From NCBI GenBank assembly GCA_902567135.1, contig CACFLO010000008.1:1-42943 (forward strand): a DNA stretch of 42,943 nt. Direction: 5' to 3'. This document shows, one piece after another, positions 17,373 to 25,564 of this stretch (within the stretch, counting starts at the first letter, position 1; each line of letters opens with the position of its first letter). The notes under the pieces are model-generated. The model had not been told where the DNA came from and did no database searches. It saw nothing but the letters and a program-made list of their open reading frames with translations. Made by a program: the position numbers and the translations under genes. This DNA comes from an uncultured Alphaproteobacteria bacterium (GTDB lineage Bacteria; Pseudomonadota; Alphaproteobacteria; HIMB59; GCA-002718135).

Positions 17373-18032
17373 ATGTATTGGAGTTGGGAAGTAGCTTTTG
17401 ATGTATTACCACAATTAGCAAAAGGAGTTGTAGTAACTGTTCAAGCAACAATAGTTGCGTCTTTATTAGCTTATGTTTTAGGACTTGGAATAGCTATTTT
17501 AAAAATGTCCAAAAGTAAGCTGTTGAGAATTGTTTTATACTGGACTACAGAATTTATTAGAAGAACTCCAATATTAGTTCAGCTATATATTGTATTTTAT
17601 GTTTTACCTGATTATGGTATTTTTTTTGAAGCTTTTACATGTGGAGTTCTGGTCCTCGGAATTCATTTTAGCACCTATACAGCAGAAGTTTTTAGAGCTG
17701 GAATTGACAATGTTCCCAAAGGTCAATGGGAGGCTGCAAAATCATTAAACTATAATCAATATGAGACTTGGAAAAATGTAATTTTACCACAGGCTATACC
17801 ACCTATGATTCCACCTCTTGCAAACTATCTTATAACAATGTTTAAAGAAACACCTTTATTAGCTGCAATAACAGTTGTGGAATTATTTAGAGCTGCAGAC
17901 CAATATAGTAATAGTCATTACAAATATTTAGAACCAATGACTTTAGTTGGAGTATTTTTCTTAATAGTATCCATTCCTTCAGCAATTTTAGCAATGAAGT
18001 TAGAAAAACGCTTTAAGCAAAGAAAGATATAA
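17373..18032 (+). CDS. ehuD: Ectoine/hydroxyectoine ABC transporter permease EhuD
   Basis: Second permease of the Ehu importer (219 aa, about five helices), HAAT family. The EAA loop GQWEAAKSLNYNQYETWKNV is intact, followed by ILPQAIPPMIPPL. The N-terminus MYWSWEVAFDVLPQLAKGV is typical for EhuD-like proteins. The gene is 2 bases from ehuC and 2 bases from the following PLP enzyme gene, so transport and downstream enzymes share a transcript. Confidence 0.88.
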   Translation: MYWSWEVAFDVLPQLAKGVVVTVQATIVASLLAYVLGLGIAILKMSKSKLLRIVLYWTTEFIRRTPILVQLYIVFYVLPDYGIFFEAFTCGVLVLGIHFSTYTAEVFRAGIDNVPKGQWEAAKSLNYNQYETWKNVILPQAIPPMIPPLANYLITMFKETPLLAAITVVELFRAADQYSNSHYKYLEPMTLVGVFFLIVSIPSAILAMKLEKRFKQRKI

Positions 18033-18034
18033 AA

Positions 18035-19477
18035 ATGCAAAGTAATATTGTTGAAAAAACTGCAAAATATTTCAAGGAAAAAGGCGTTGTTCTTCCAACA
18101 ATATCTGAATTGCGAAACCCACATTTAATAAGTGATGCAATAAAGAATAAAGTTTTAAAATTAGATAAAGATGCAATGGATCCAGCAAATTTATTTAGGG
18201 TACACTGGTTTAACAAAAGAGATCATAGTCAATTTTTAGATGTGCCAGAACATATTGTATTGCCAAGTGAGTTTACAGGAGTTGAAGCAAAAATTATTGT
18301 TAATCTTGGTCGTTATTTTCCACTGATTACTGCTCATAAAGTTTTAGCTGCGTATGGTTGCCTGCTTCCTAGAATTTTAAATGGTACTTTCGATTACACA
18401 AAGCATAAAGCTGTTTGGCCATCAACCGGAAATTATTGTAGAGGAGGTGTTGCTATTTCTAAAATATTAGGTTTCAAAAGTGTTGCCATTCTACCTGAAG
18501 GTATGAGTAAGGAAAGATTTAGTTGGCTTGAAAAATGGGTAGAAGATAAAAATGATATTATTAAAACTACTGGCACAGAAAGCAACGTAAAAGAAATATA
18601 TGATGCTTGTAATGAATTAGAAAAGGATAAAAATAATGATATTATTAATCAATTTGATGAATATTATAATTATGCAACTCATAGAGCCATTACAGGATCA
18701 TCTTTTGAAAAATCTTTTTTAAAAGTTAAGGCTGACTCTAATCTTAAAGCTAGATTTTATGTTTCAGCTTCTGGTTCCAGTGGAACATTAGCTGCAGGTG
18801 ATTATTTAAAGGAAAATCTTAATGCACAAATTGCAGTTGTTGAAGCAACTGAATGTCCAACTCTTTTGTATAATGGTTATGGTGAACATAATATCCAAGG
18901 TATTGGAGATAAACACGTACCATTGATTCATAATGTAATGAATTCAGATTATGTAGTAGGCGTATCAGATGAGGCGACAAATAATCTTAATTTATTATTT
19001 AATTCAGATGAAGGAAGAGAATATTTAACTAATAGAAGAGGATTAAATTCAGAGTTTGTTGGGAGACTTCCAGAATTTGGATTTTCTTCTATAGCAAATA
19101 TTATTGCTTCTATTAAACTTGCCAAAAAAATGAAACTAACAAAGGACGACGCAATCATCACTGTAGCAACAGATGGAGCTGATTTATATGAAACAGAATT
19201 AGCAAAAACAAAAAAACAGTTTAGTAAAATTTATGATCAAATAACTTGTGCTGAAATATTTGCCAAAAATTTTGATGCTATTTCTGTTGATCATACTTTA
19301 GAGTTGAGTCAAATTGATAAAGAAAGAATTTTTAACTTAGGCTATTATACATGGGTTGAACAACAAGGAACTAGCTTAAAAGAATTTGAAGATAGAAGAA
19401 ATCAATCTTTCTGGGATAAGCACTACAAAGATATGATTTCACTTGATGAAAAAATTAAAGAGTTTAATTCTCTTTAA
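18035..19477 (+). CDS. Large fold-type-II PLP-dependent enzyme (cysteine synthase-like), substrate unknown
   Basis: 480-aa PLP enzyme of the tryptophan synthase beta/cysteine synthase fold, clearly longer than cysteine synthase (about 310 aa). The likely Schiff-base lysine is Lys102 in LITAHKVLAAYG, the substrate loop PSTGNYCRGG is at 129-138 and the phosphate-binding loop SASGSSGTLAAG at 244-255. Extra N-terminal (1-70) and C-terminal (about 400-480) regions are family-specific. I know similar proteins only as 'PLP-dependent subunit beta'. An ammonia-lyase step on a diamino or hydroxyamino acid from ectoine is a guess from context. Clustered with ehuD and the M20 gene by 2- and 4-base gaps. 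Confidence 0.8.
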   Translation: MQSNIVEKTAKYFKEKGVVLPTISELRNPHLISDAIKNKVLKLDKDAMDPANLFRVHWFNKRDHSQFLDVPEHIVLPSEFTGVEAKIIVNLGRYFPLITAHKVLAAYGCLLPRILNGTFDYTKHKAVWPSTGNYCRGGVAISKILGFKSVAILPEGMSKERFSWLEKWVEDKNDIIKTTGTESNVKEIYDACNELEKDKNNDIINQFDEYYNYATHRAITGSSFEKSFLKVKADSNLKARFYVSASGSSGTLAAGDYLKENLNAQIAVVEATECPTLLYNGYGEHNIQGIGDKHVPLIHNVMNSDYVVGVSDEATNNLNLLFNSDEGREYLTNRRGLNSEFVGRLPEFGFSSIANIIASIKLAKKMKLTKDDAIITVATDGADLYETELAKTKKQFSKIYDQITCAEIFAKNFDAISVDHTLELSQIDKERIFNLGYYTWVEQQGTSLKEFEDRRNQSFWDKHYKDMISLDEKIKEFNSL

Positions 19478-19481
19478 TTAA

Positions 19482-20639
19482 ATGAAAACTAAACGACTAC
19501 ATAATCAATTAGTTGAATGGAGACATGATTTACACATGAATCCTCAAACAAGTTTTGAAGAAGAATATGCCTCAAATAAAGTGGCTAATTTGTTGAAAGA
19601 TTTTGGAATAGATGTTCATCAAGGGATTGCTAAAACTGGTGTAGTGGGAGTTTTAAAAAAAGGAAGCAGTAATAAAAGTATTGGTATCAGAGCAGATATG
19701 GATGCTTTACCAATTAAAGAGATAAATACTTTTTCTTATAAATCGACAATAGATAATAGAATGCACGCTTGTGGCCATGATGGACATATGACAATGCTAT
19801 TAGGTGCAGCAAAATATTTAGCAGAACATGGCAACTTTGATGGTACTATATATTTTATCTTTCAACCTGATGAAGAAAATACTTTTGGTGCAAAAACGAT
19901 GATTGAAGAAGGTTTATTTACAAAATTTTCAATTGATGAAGTTTACGGCATGCATAACATTCCTGGTATGGAAACTGGTACATTTGGTACTAGAAAAGGA
20001 GGTATTACCACTAGTGAAAATTTATTTGAAATATCAATTGAGGGTAAGGGAGGTCATGCAGCTTTACCCCATATGAGCAAAGATACAATAACGATTGGTA
20101 GTCAAATAATTACAGCCTTACAAACTATAGTTTCGCGTAAATTAGATCCTGTAGAAGCAGGAGTTGTATCTGTCACTGAATTTATTACTGATGGAAAAAA
20201 AAATGTACTCCCTGGCAATGGTTTAATAAAAGGAGATGCAAGGGCATTTTCTGAAAAAACTAATACAATTATTGAGCAAAGCATGCGCCAACTAGTTAAA
20301 GGAATTTGTGATGCACATGGTGTTTCCTATGAAGTTAAATATGAAACTACTTGTCCCATGACTTTTAATCAACCCGAACAAGCTAAATCAGCAACAAAAG
20401 CTGCAATCTCTTTATTAGGACCTGATAAATGCAATAGTGATATTGAGCCTAGGTCTTTCTCAGAAGATTTTTCTATTATGTCAAAATCAACGCCTGGATG
20501 TTTTGTATTGATGGGTAATGGTATTTCTGGATCACATGGGAGACCTTTACATTCAGCTGACTATGATTTTAACGATGAATTATTAGTTAAAGGGTCTTCA
20601 TATTGGGTTGAGTTAGCAGAACAGCAATTAAAATCATAA
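19482..20639 (+). CDS. M20-family amidohydrolase (candidate N-acetyl-diaminobutyrate deacetylase)
   Basis: Metal-dependent amidohydrolase/deacetylase of the M20D (hippurate hydrolase/IAA-amino acid hydrolase) type, 385 aa. The metal-site segment MHACGHDGH (94-102) contains Cys97 and His99; FQPDEE (127-132) carries the catalytic/metal Glu pair; YGMHNIPG near 154 and the late ligand H in GSHGRPLHSADYDF are present. Such enzymes remove acyl groups from amino acids. Because the cluster has doeA but no DoeB/EutE, this gene is the best candidate for deacetylating N-acetyl-2,4-diaminobutyrate. Alternative: a general N-acyl amino acid hydrolase. Confidence 0.82.
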   Translation: MKTKRLHNQLVEWRHDLHMNPQTSFEEEYASNKVANLLKDFGIDVHQGIAKTGVVGVLKKGSSNKSIGIRADMDALPIKEINTFSYKSTIDNRMHACGHDGHMTMLLGAAKYLAEHGNFDGTIYFIFQPDEENTFGAKTMIEEGLFTKFSIDEVYGMHNIPGMETGTFGTRKGGITTSENLFEISIEGKGGHAALPHMSKDTITIGSQIITALQTIVSRKLDPVEAGVVSVTEFITDGKKNVLPGNGLIKGDARAFSEKTNTIIEQSMRQLVKGICDAHGVSYEVKYETTCPMTFNQPEQAKSATKAAISLLGPDKCNSDIEPRSFSEDFSIMSKSTPGCFVLMGNGISGSHGRPLHSADYDFNDELLVKGSSYWVELAEQQLKS

Positions 20640-20662
20640 AATTTTGAAAGGGAAATATTAAG

Positions 20663-21817
20663 ATGTTTAAAAATAATTTAAATAAATTAGTAGAAAGAAT
20701 GAAAGAGATTAACATTGATTTGGCTGTTATTACAGATGATGACAGCTTATACTACTTTACCGGATACCATGACTTTCTTCATATGGATTTTAATCGTCCA
20801 ACAATCCTTCTAGTTTCAAAAGATGGTGAAAGCACCTTGATCACGCCTTTATTAGATGTTCTTTTAGTTCCAGACGATACGCCTGTAAATAAAATAGAAA
20901 CTTGGAATGATGGTATTGGTGATGAGTGGAGAGAATTTTTACCAAAAATTATAAATAAACATAATAAAATATTTTGTGAAAAATATAAAATAAATGCAAC
21001 TGTAAACAATTATTTAAATGAATTAATGAATGGTAAACCTCTTGAAAATATTACACCGATTGTAAGTGAAATTCGTATGATTAAATCAGATGAAGAATTA
21101 AAAATAGCTAGACATACTGGTGAAGTAGCAATGGCAATGATGGAAGGCGCAAAATCTGTTATTGGGCATAATGTACCAGAATATGAAATTGCTATAGCTC
21201 AATCTCAAGCAGGGACAAGAAAAGCAGCACAGTTATTGCAAGACCATTACCCTAAAAGTATTAATATGTCTCCAAACATTCATTTTTTATCAGCTATTTC
21301 CTCAGGAAAGGATTTGCCTAAAACACATCATCGTGCTTCAACAAAATTAGTAAAGAAGGGGGACCCTATATTTGTTTGTTATTGTGGATCAGCAAATTTT
21401 CATAGATTTAAATTAGGCTTTGATCGTATTTTTTGGGTTGAAGAAGTAAAAGATAAAAATCAAATAAAAGCTTTTGAAGTCGCAGTAAAATCACAACAAG
21501 CTGCTTTAGAAGTTCTTCGTCCTGGGGTAACTGCTGAAGAGGTTCATGCAGCTTATGCAGAAACTATACAATCTGAAGGTTACCCTTATCCTACTTTTAG
21601 ATGCGGAAGAGGAACGGGTTTTAGTTTTTTAGAAGAACCTCAACTTGTAGTAGGAAATAAAACAGTTCTAAAACCAGGTATGGTTTTTGCAGTCGATGGT
21701 GGTAGTAGTGCAAAAGATTTTAGAGGTCAAGTAGGTGATAGTTTTATTATTACAGAAGATGGATATGAGCAAATTACACATCATTCAAAAGCTATTGAAG
21801 ATTTAATAATTAACTAA
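20663..21817 (+). CDS. Creatinase/Xaa-Pro-peptidase-like M24 protein lacking metal ligands
   Basis: 384-aa member of the pita-bread (M24) fold: creatinase-type N-domain (1-145) and C-terminal domain (150-384). Position Tyr240 (FVCYCGS) stands where M24 peptidases have the first metal Asp, and GRGTG stands for the usual GHGIG, so most metal ligands are gone, as in creatinase and ectoine hydrolase. The conserved substrate His is kept (KTHHRAS, 222-223). The segment VPEYEIAIAQSQA resembles creatinase. Probably a metal-free amidine or amide hydrolase; the substrate is unknown. An RBS GGGAAA precedes it; its stop overlaps the next start. Confidence 0.8.
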   Translation: MFKNNLNKLVERMKEINIDLAVITDDDSLYYFTGYHDFLHMDFNRPTILLVSKDGESTLITPLLDVLLVPDDTPVNKIETWNDGIGDEWREFLPKIINKHNKIFCEKYKINATVNNYLNELMNGKPLENITPIVSEIRMIKSDEELKIARHTGEVAMAMMEGAKSVIGHNVPEYEIAIAQSQAGTRKAAQLLQDHYPKSINMSPNIHFLSAISSGKDLPKTHHRASTKLVKKGDPIFVCYCGSANFHRFKLGFDRIFWVEEVKDKNQIKAFEVAVKSQQAALEVLRPGVTAEEVHAAYAETIQSEGYPYPTFRCGRGTGFSFLEEPQLVVGNKTVLKPGMVFAVDGGSSAKDFRGQVGDSFIITEDGYEQITHHSKAIEDLIIN

Positions 21818-22839
21818 TGAAAAAAATTAAACTCTACAACACACACTGTTGTGGTGAAATAGGTGATGTGATTGTATCTGGAAAAATAAATTTAAAAGGC
21901 AATACTATATTAGAACAATCAAAATATTTATTTGATGACAAAAAACTAAGAAAATTTTTACTTCATGAGCCTAGAGGAGGGGTATTTAAGCATTATAATT
22001 TATTAGTTTCACCAAAAAACGAAAAAGCAAAGGCAGCTTTTATAATAATGGAGCCTGAAGATAATCCTCCAATGAGTGGCTCAAATAGTATTTGTGTAGC
22101 TACTGTTCTGCTTGAGAAAGGTATTATAGATATAAAAGAGCCAACAACAGAATTCTTACTTGAAGCACCAGGTGGTACTATTCCAATAAAAGCATTTGTT
22201 GAAAATAAAAAAGTAACCTTTGTTGAAATTCACAATCTACCATCATTTGTTGATAAAGTTGATGTGAAACTTCAAACATCCTCATTTGGGGAAATAATTG
22301 TTAGCACAGTTTTTGGTGGTGATAGTTTTATTATCTGTAATGCACAAGATTTTGATTTAAGTATTAAACCTGAGAATGCTAAAAAATTTGTTGAAATTTC
22401 TAAAGAAATTTTAAAAGAAGCAAATTATCACTTGGGTTTTCAACATCCAAACTTACCTGATTTGAATTTCATTTCTTTTTGTCAATTTATTGAACCTATA
22501 AAAATAAATAATCTAAGACAAAAAGAAGGCTTGAATACTGTTTGTATTAGACCAGGAAAATTGGACAGATCCCCATGTGGTACAGGTACCTCTGCTAGGT
22601 TGGCCCTCATGCATGAAAAAAATGAAATTCATATAAATGAAAAATTTATCTCAAGATCTATTATTGGCTCTACTTTTGAATCATATATTGCAAAAGAGTA
22701 TACAGAGGAAAATAAAAAAATGATTATTCCTTCAATTAAAGGATCGGCTTTTATAACTGGTGAACAAGAAATGTATATTTCTGATGAGGACCCTTTTCCT
22801 GAAGGTTATCAACTAAATGATACATGGCCAACAAATTAG
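21817..22839 (+). CDS. Proline racemase-family protein, probable trans-3-hydroxy-L-proline dehydratase
   Basis: Proline racemase superfamily (340 aa). True racemases/epimerases use two Cys; here the first site is Ser87 (PPMSGSNSIC) and the second Cys254 (DRSPCGTGTSAR). A Ser or Thr with one Cys is the pattern of trans-3-hydroxy-L-proline dehydratases, which give pyrroline-2-carboxylate. The convergent neighbour is a DpkA-type reductase able to turn that into proline, which supports the call. Start ATG overlaps the preceding stop (TAATG). Substrate assignment is inference. Confidence 0.72.
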   Translation: MKKIKLYNTHCCGEIGDVIVSGKINLKGNTILEQSKYLFDDKKLRKFLLHEPRGGVFKHYNLLVSPKNEKAKAAFIIMEPEDNPPMSGSNSICVATVLLEKGIIDIKEPTTEFLLEAPGGTIPIKAFVENKKVTFVEIHNLPSFVDKVDVKLQTSSFGEIIVSTVFGGDSFIICNAQDFDLSIKPENAKKFVEISKEILKEANYHLGFQHPNLPDLNFISFCQFIEPIKINNLRQKEGLNTVCIRPGKLDRSPCGTGTSARLALMHEKNEIHINEKFISRSIIGSTFESYIAKEYTEENKKMIIPSIKGSAFITGEQEMYISDEDPFPEGYQLNDTWPTN

Positions 22840-22860
22840 AAAGTTAAATTGTTTAAATTT

Positions 22861-23862
22861 TTAATCTGATAAAGATTTTATCTTATCAACGAGTTCTTTA
22901 TTTATATTTCGCGGACCACTATCTAATCTATTTTTATGTCTTCTTTCTCCTGGTAATCTAACACCTTCAAGTGATTTCATTTGATCAAAAAATTTTTCAG
23001 CATGTTCATTCCAGTTATCACCAGCAATTAATTGAGGAGATAAAGCCATAATAAATTCTCCACCTCTTGCTGGTCCACCATCATTATTATCTTCATCTTT
23101 TGCTTCAAAACTGAATAAGTCACCAACTAACCCTGCAGCTAATAACTCTATCATCATAGCAATAGCTGACCCTTTATAATCACCAAAAGTTAATAAAACA
23201 CCGCCATTAGCAATTTGAGATGGGTTATCTGTTTTTTCACCATCTTTATTTAGCCCTGTTCCGTAAGGAACTTTATGACCATCTCTTGCTGCTACTTGCA
23301 CTTCGCCCATTGCCATAGTTGAAGTTGCCATGTCGTAAACTACAGGAGTATTATTTTTTCTAGGCCATGCAAATGAAATTGGATTAGTTCCAAACAAAGG
23401 TTTTTTTGCTCCAGCAGGTGCAACACTTGGTTTGTAGGCTGTGCATGCTATTCCAATTAGTTCATTTTCTGCTAAAGCTTCAGTTTCATGCCATAATGCA
23501 GCAAAGTGATGCGTGTTGGTAATAGTTAAAACACCCACACCATGTTGTTTAGTTACTTCGATTAATGCAGGAATACCTACTCCAATTGCTGTAGGAGCAA
23601 ACCCATAATCACCCTCAACTCTTATTGCGTTTTGCGTTAAAAAATTATTTTTTGGTCTAGCATCACCTTTAACTTTTTTACTTTTTAATGCTGCAACATA
23701 CCCAGGAATTCTAAAAAGGCCATGTGATATGCTCCCATCTCTCTCAGCATTCGTTACTGTATGAGCAACAGCTTTTGCATTGAGTTCATCACAACCATTA
23801 AATTTAAGTGTTTTTAAGGCTAAGTTATATATTTCTTCAAGAGATAGATCTTTAGTTGTCAT
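22861..23862 (-). CDS. Ldh2-family oxidoreductase, probable pyrroline/piperideine-2-carboxylate reductase (DpkA-like)
   Basis: NAD(P)H-dependent oxidoreductase of the malate/L-lactate dehydrogenase type 2 family (333 aa), which has a non-Rossmann cofactor fold. Family motifs ISHGLFRIPGYV (45-56, His47 and Arg51), THHFAALWHE near 117 and GGVLLTFGDYKGSAIAMMIELL near 221 are present. The family includes malate, lactate, ureidoglycolate and 2,3-diketogulonate reductases, and DpkA. Convergence with a putative hydroxyproline dehydratase gene (21-base gap) favours DpkA function. Divergent from soxB across a 150-base spacer. Confidence 0.72.
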   Translation of the reverse strand: MTTKDLSLEEIYNLALKTLKFNGCDELNAKAVAHTVTNAERDGSISHGLFRIPGYVAALKSKKVKGDARPKNNFLTQNAIRVEGDYGFAPTAIGVGIPALIEVTKQHGVGVLTITNTHHFAALWHETEALAENELIGIACTAYKPSVAPAGAKKPLFGTNPISFAWPRKNNTPVVYDMATSTMAMGEVQVAARDGHKVPYGTGLNKDGEKTDNPSQIANGGVLLTFGDYKGSAIAMMIELLAAGLVGDLFSFEAKDEDNNDGGPARGGEFIMALSPQLIAGDNWNEHAEKFFDQMKSLEGVRLPGERRHKNRLDSGPRNINKELVDKIKSLSD

Positions 23863-23983
23863 AATTTTCCTTTTATAAGTATGGGCTAATCTGTCTACAT
23901 ATAGCGCATTTACAATTAGGATTAAATGGCTAAAGATATAAGTTTATTTTAAATTGTTTCAAAATCAGAAACTTTTTATTTTG

Positions 23984-23998
23984 CTCAAAATATTTGAG
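23984..23998. promoter_or_regulatory. Inverted repeat upstream of soxB
   Basis: CTCAAA (23984-23989) and TTTGAG (23993-23998) form a 6-bp inverted repeat around ATA, 14 bases before the soxB ATG in the divergent 150-base spacer. It could be an operator half-site pair or a small hairpin. The likely Shine-Dalgarno AGGA (24004-24007) lies outside it. The rest of the spacer shows no feature I can support. Confidence 0.3.
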
Positions 23999-24012
23999 GA
24001 TATAGGAATTTT

Positions 24013-25278
24013 ATGACTCGTTTTAATGCATGGAATGTATTTAAAAATGGTTTTACTGGTCAAAAAAACTGGGACCGACAATGGCGTGATCCAGAGCCAA
24101 AAAAAGAATATGACATAATAATAATAGGAGGAGGCTTACACGGCTTAGCTACAGCTTATTATTTAGCAAAAAATCATAATAAAAAAAATATAGCAGTTTT
24201 AGAAAAAGGATGGATAGGTGGTGGAAACGCTGGACGGAACACAACTATAGTACGCTCAAATTATATGCTGCCTGGTAATCATGAATTTTATGAACATTCT
24301 TTAAAACTATGGGAGAATTTGAGTCACGATTTAAATTATAATGTTATGTTTAGTCAAAGAGCACATGTCTCACTTTATCATAGCCCTGGAGCAAAAGATG
24401 GGGCAGCCAGAAGATATAATATTATGCGTTTACATGGCACTGATGCTGAATTGTGGGACTTAGATACTCTTAAAAAAAATATTCCTCATTTAAATTATAA
24501 TGATGCAAGATTTCCAATTATGGGTGCTGCGGTTCAGAGGAGAGCGGGTAATGCCAGACATGATTCAACAGTATGGGGATATGCAAGAGCTGCTGATAGT
24601 TTAGGAGTAGATATATTGCAAAATTGTGAGGTAACTGGTGTTAAGAGATCGCAAAATAATATTGAAAGTTTAGAAACATCAAGAGGAAACATTAAAGCTA
24701 AAAAAGTGGGTTTTGCTGTTGCAGGACATACTTCTGTTTTATGGCAAATGGCTGGCCTTGGAAATTTACCTATAGAATCTCACAAGCTTCAAGCATTTGT
24801 AACAGAAGCCGTTAAACCTCTTTTAGATCATGTAGTTGTGTATGGTGTTGGAGGAGCACATTTTTATATTTCTCAATCTGATAAAGGTAGTATGGTTTTT
24901 GGTGGAGATTTAGATTGGTACAAGTCATATGCTCAAAGAGGAAATTTACCAATGGTTCAAGATACTGCGGAAGCGGCTATGGCTATAATGCCTTGCTTGG
25001 GTAGAATTCGACTTTTACGTCACTGGGCTGGTGTCATGGATATGTCTATGGATGGGTCTTTCTTCATATGTAAAACTCCTCTATCAAATTTATATCTAAA
25101 TGCTGGATGGAATTATGGAGGCTTCAAGGCAAGCCCTGCTTCAGGTTGGTATTTTGCAGATTTAATTGCAAATGAACAACCTCATAAACATGTTCAAAAT
25201 CATAACTTAGAGAGATTTGAAAAAGGAATTAACATTGATGAACGGGGTGCTGGTCCCGATCCAAAATTGCACGGTTGA
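24013..25278 (+). CDS. soxB: Sarcosine oxidase subunit beta
   Basis: FAD/FMN-binding catalytic subunit of heterotetrameric sarcosine oxidase, which converts sarcosine to glycine and yields formaldehyde or 5,10-methylene-THF. The FAD motif IIGGGLHGLA is at 38-47, and His183 in NARHDSTVWGYARAAD matches the histidine that binds FMN covalently in characterised enzymes. Length (421 aa) is normal. The C-terminal NYGGFKASPASGW is typical. First gene of soxBDAG; two bases before soxD. N-methylglutamate dehydrogenase has the same subunit plan, but its companion genes are absent here. Confidence 0.92.
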   Translation: MTRFNAWNVFKNGFTGQKNWDRQWRDPEPKKEYDIIIIGGGLHGLATAYYLAKNHNKKNIAVLEKGWIGGGNAGRNTTIVRSNYMLPGNHEFYEHSLKLWENLSHDLNYNVMFSQRAHVSLYHSPGAKDGAARRYNIMRLHGTDAELWDLDTLKKNIPHLNYNDARFPIMGAAVQRRAGNARHDSTVWGYARAADSLGVDILQNCEVTGVKRSQNNIESLETSRGNIKAKKVGFAVAGHTSVLWQMAGLGNLPIESHKLQAFVTEAVKPLLDHVVVYGVGGAHFYISQSDKGSMVFGGDLDWYKSYAQRGNLPMVQDTAEAAMAIMPCLGRIRLLRHWAGVMDMSMDGSFFICKTPLSNLYLNAGWNYGGFKASPASGWYFADLIANEQPHKHVQNHNLERFEKGINIDERGAGPDPKLHG

Positions 25279-25279
25279 T

Positions 25280-25564
25280 ATGATAAGAATTAAATGTCCA
25301 TATTGTGGTGAGAGAGATCATAGTGAGTTTACTTATGGGGGTGATGCGTCTATTAAATATCCAGCACTTGATGCATCTGAGTCAGAATGGACAAAGGCTA
25401 TTTTTTTTCGTGAAAATATAAGAGGAATGCAAAAAGAAACTTGGCATCACACAAATGGTTGCAGACTTTGGTTAGAGGTAGAGAGATCTACAATTACGCA
25501 TGAAATTAAAAGCGTTAAAGCATGTCACCCACAAATTGAAAAAATTACAAAAAATAAGTCATGA
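25280..25564 (+). CDS. soxD: Sarcosine oxidase subunit delta
   Basis: Small zinc-binding subunit (94 aa). Start at ATG 25280 gives the family N-terminus MIRIKCPYCGERDHSEF with Cys6/Cys9; later H-H-x-x-x-x-C (HHTNGCRLW) completes the metal site. An upstream in-frame ATG at 25217 would overlap soxB by 62 bases and adds 21 residues unlike the family, so it is not used. The stop overlaps the soxA start (ATGA). Confidence 0.92.
   Translation: MIRIKCPYCGERDHSEFTYGGDASIKYPALDASESEWTKAIFFRENIRGMQKETWHHTNGCRLWLEVERSTITHEIKSVKACHPQIEKITKNKS

Noticed and set aside
18035-19477. Diaminopropionate ammonia-lyase or plain cysteine synthase
   Set aside because: It shares the fold-type-II motifs, but the length and the N- and C-terminal regions differ from both families, so no specific enzyme name is given.
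25217-25279. Upstream ATG for soxD
   Set aside because: It would overlap soxB by 62 bases and adds residues unlike SoxD, whose family start MIRIxCPYCG is at 25280.
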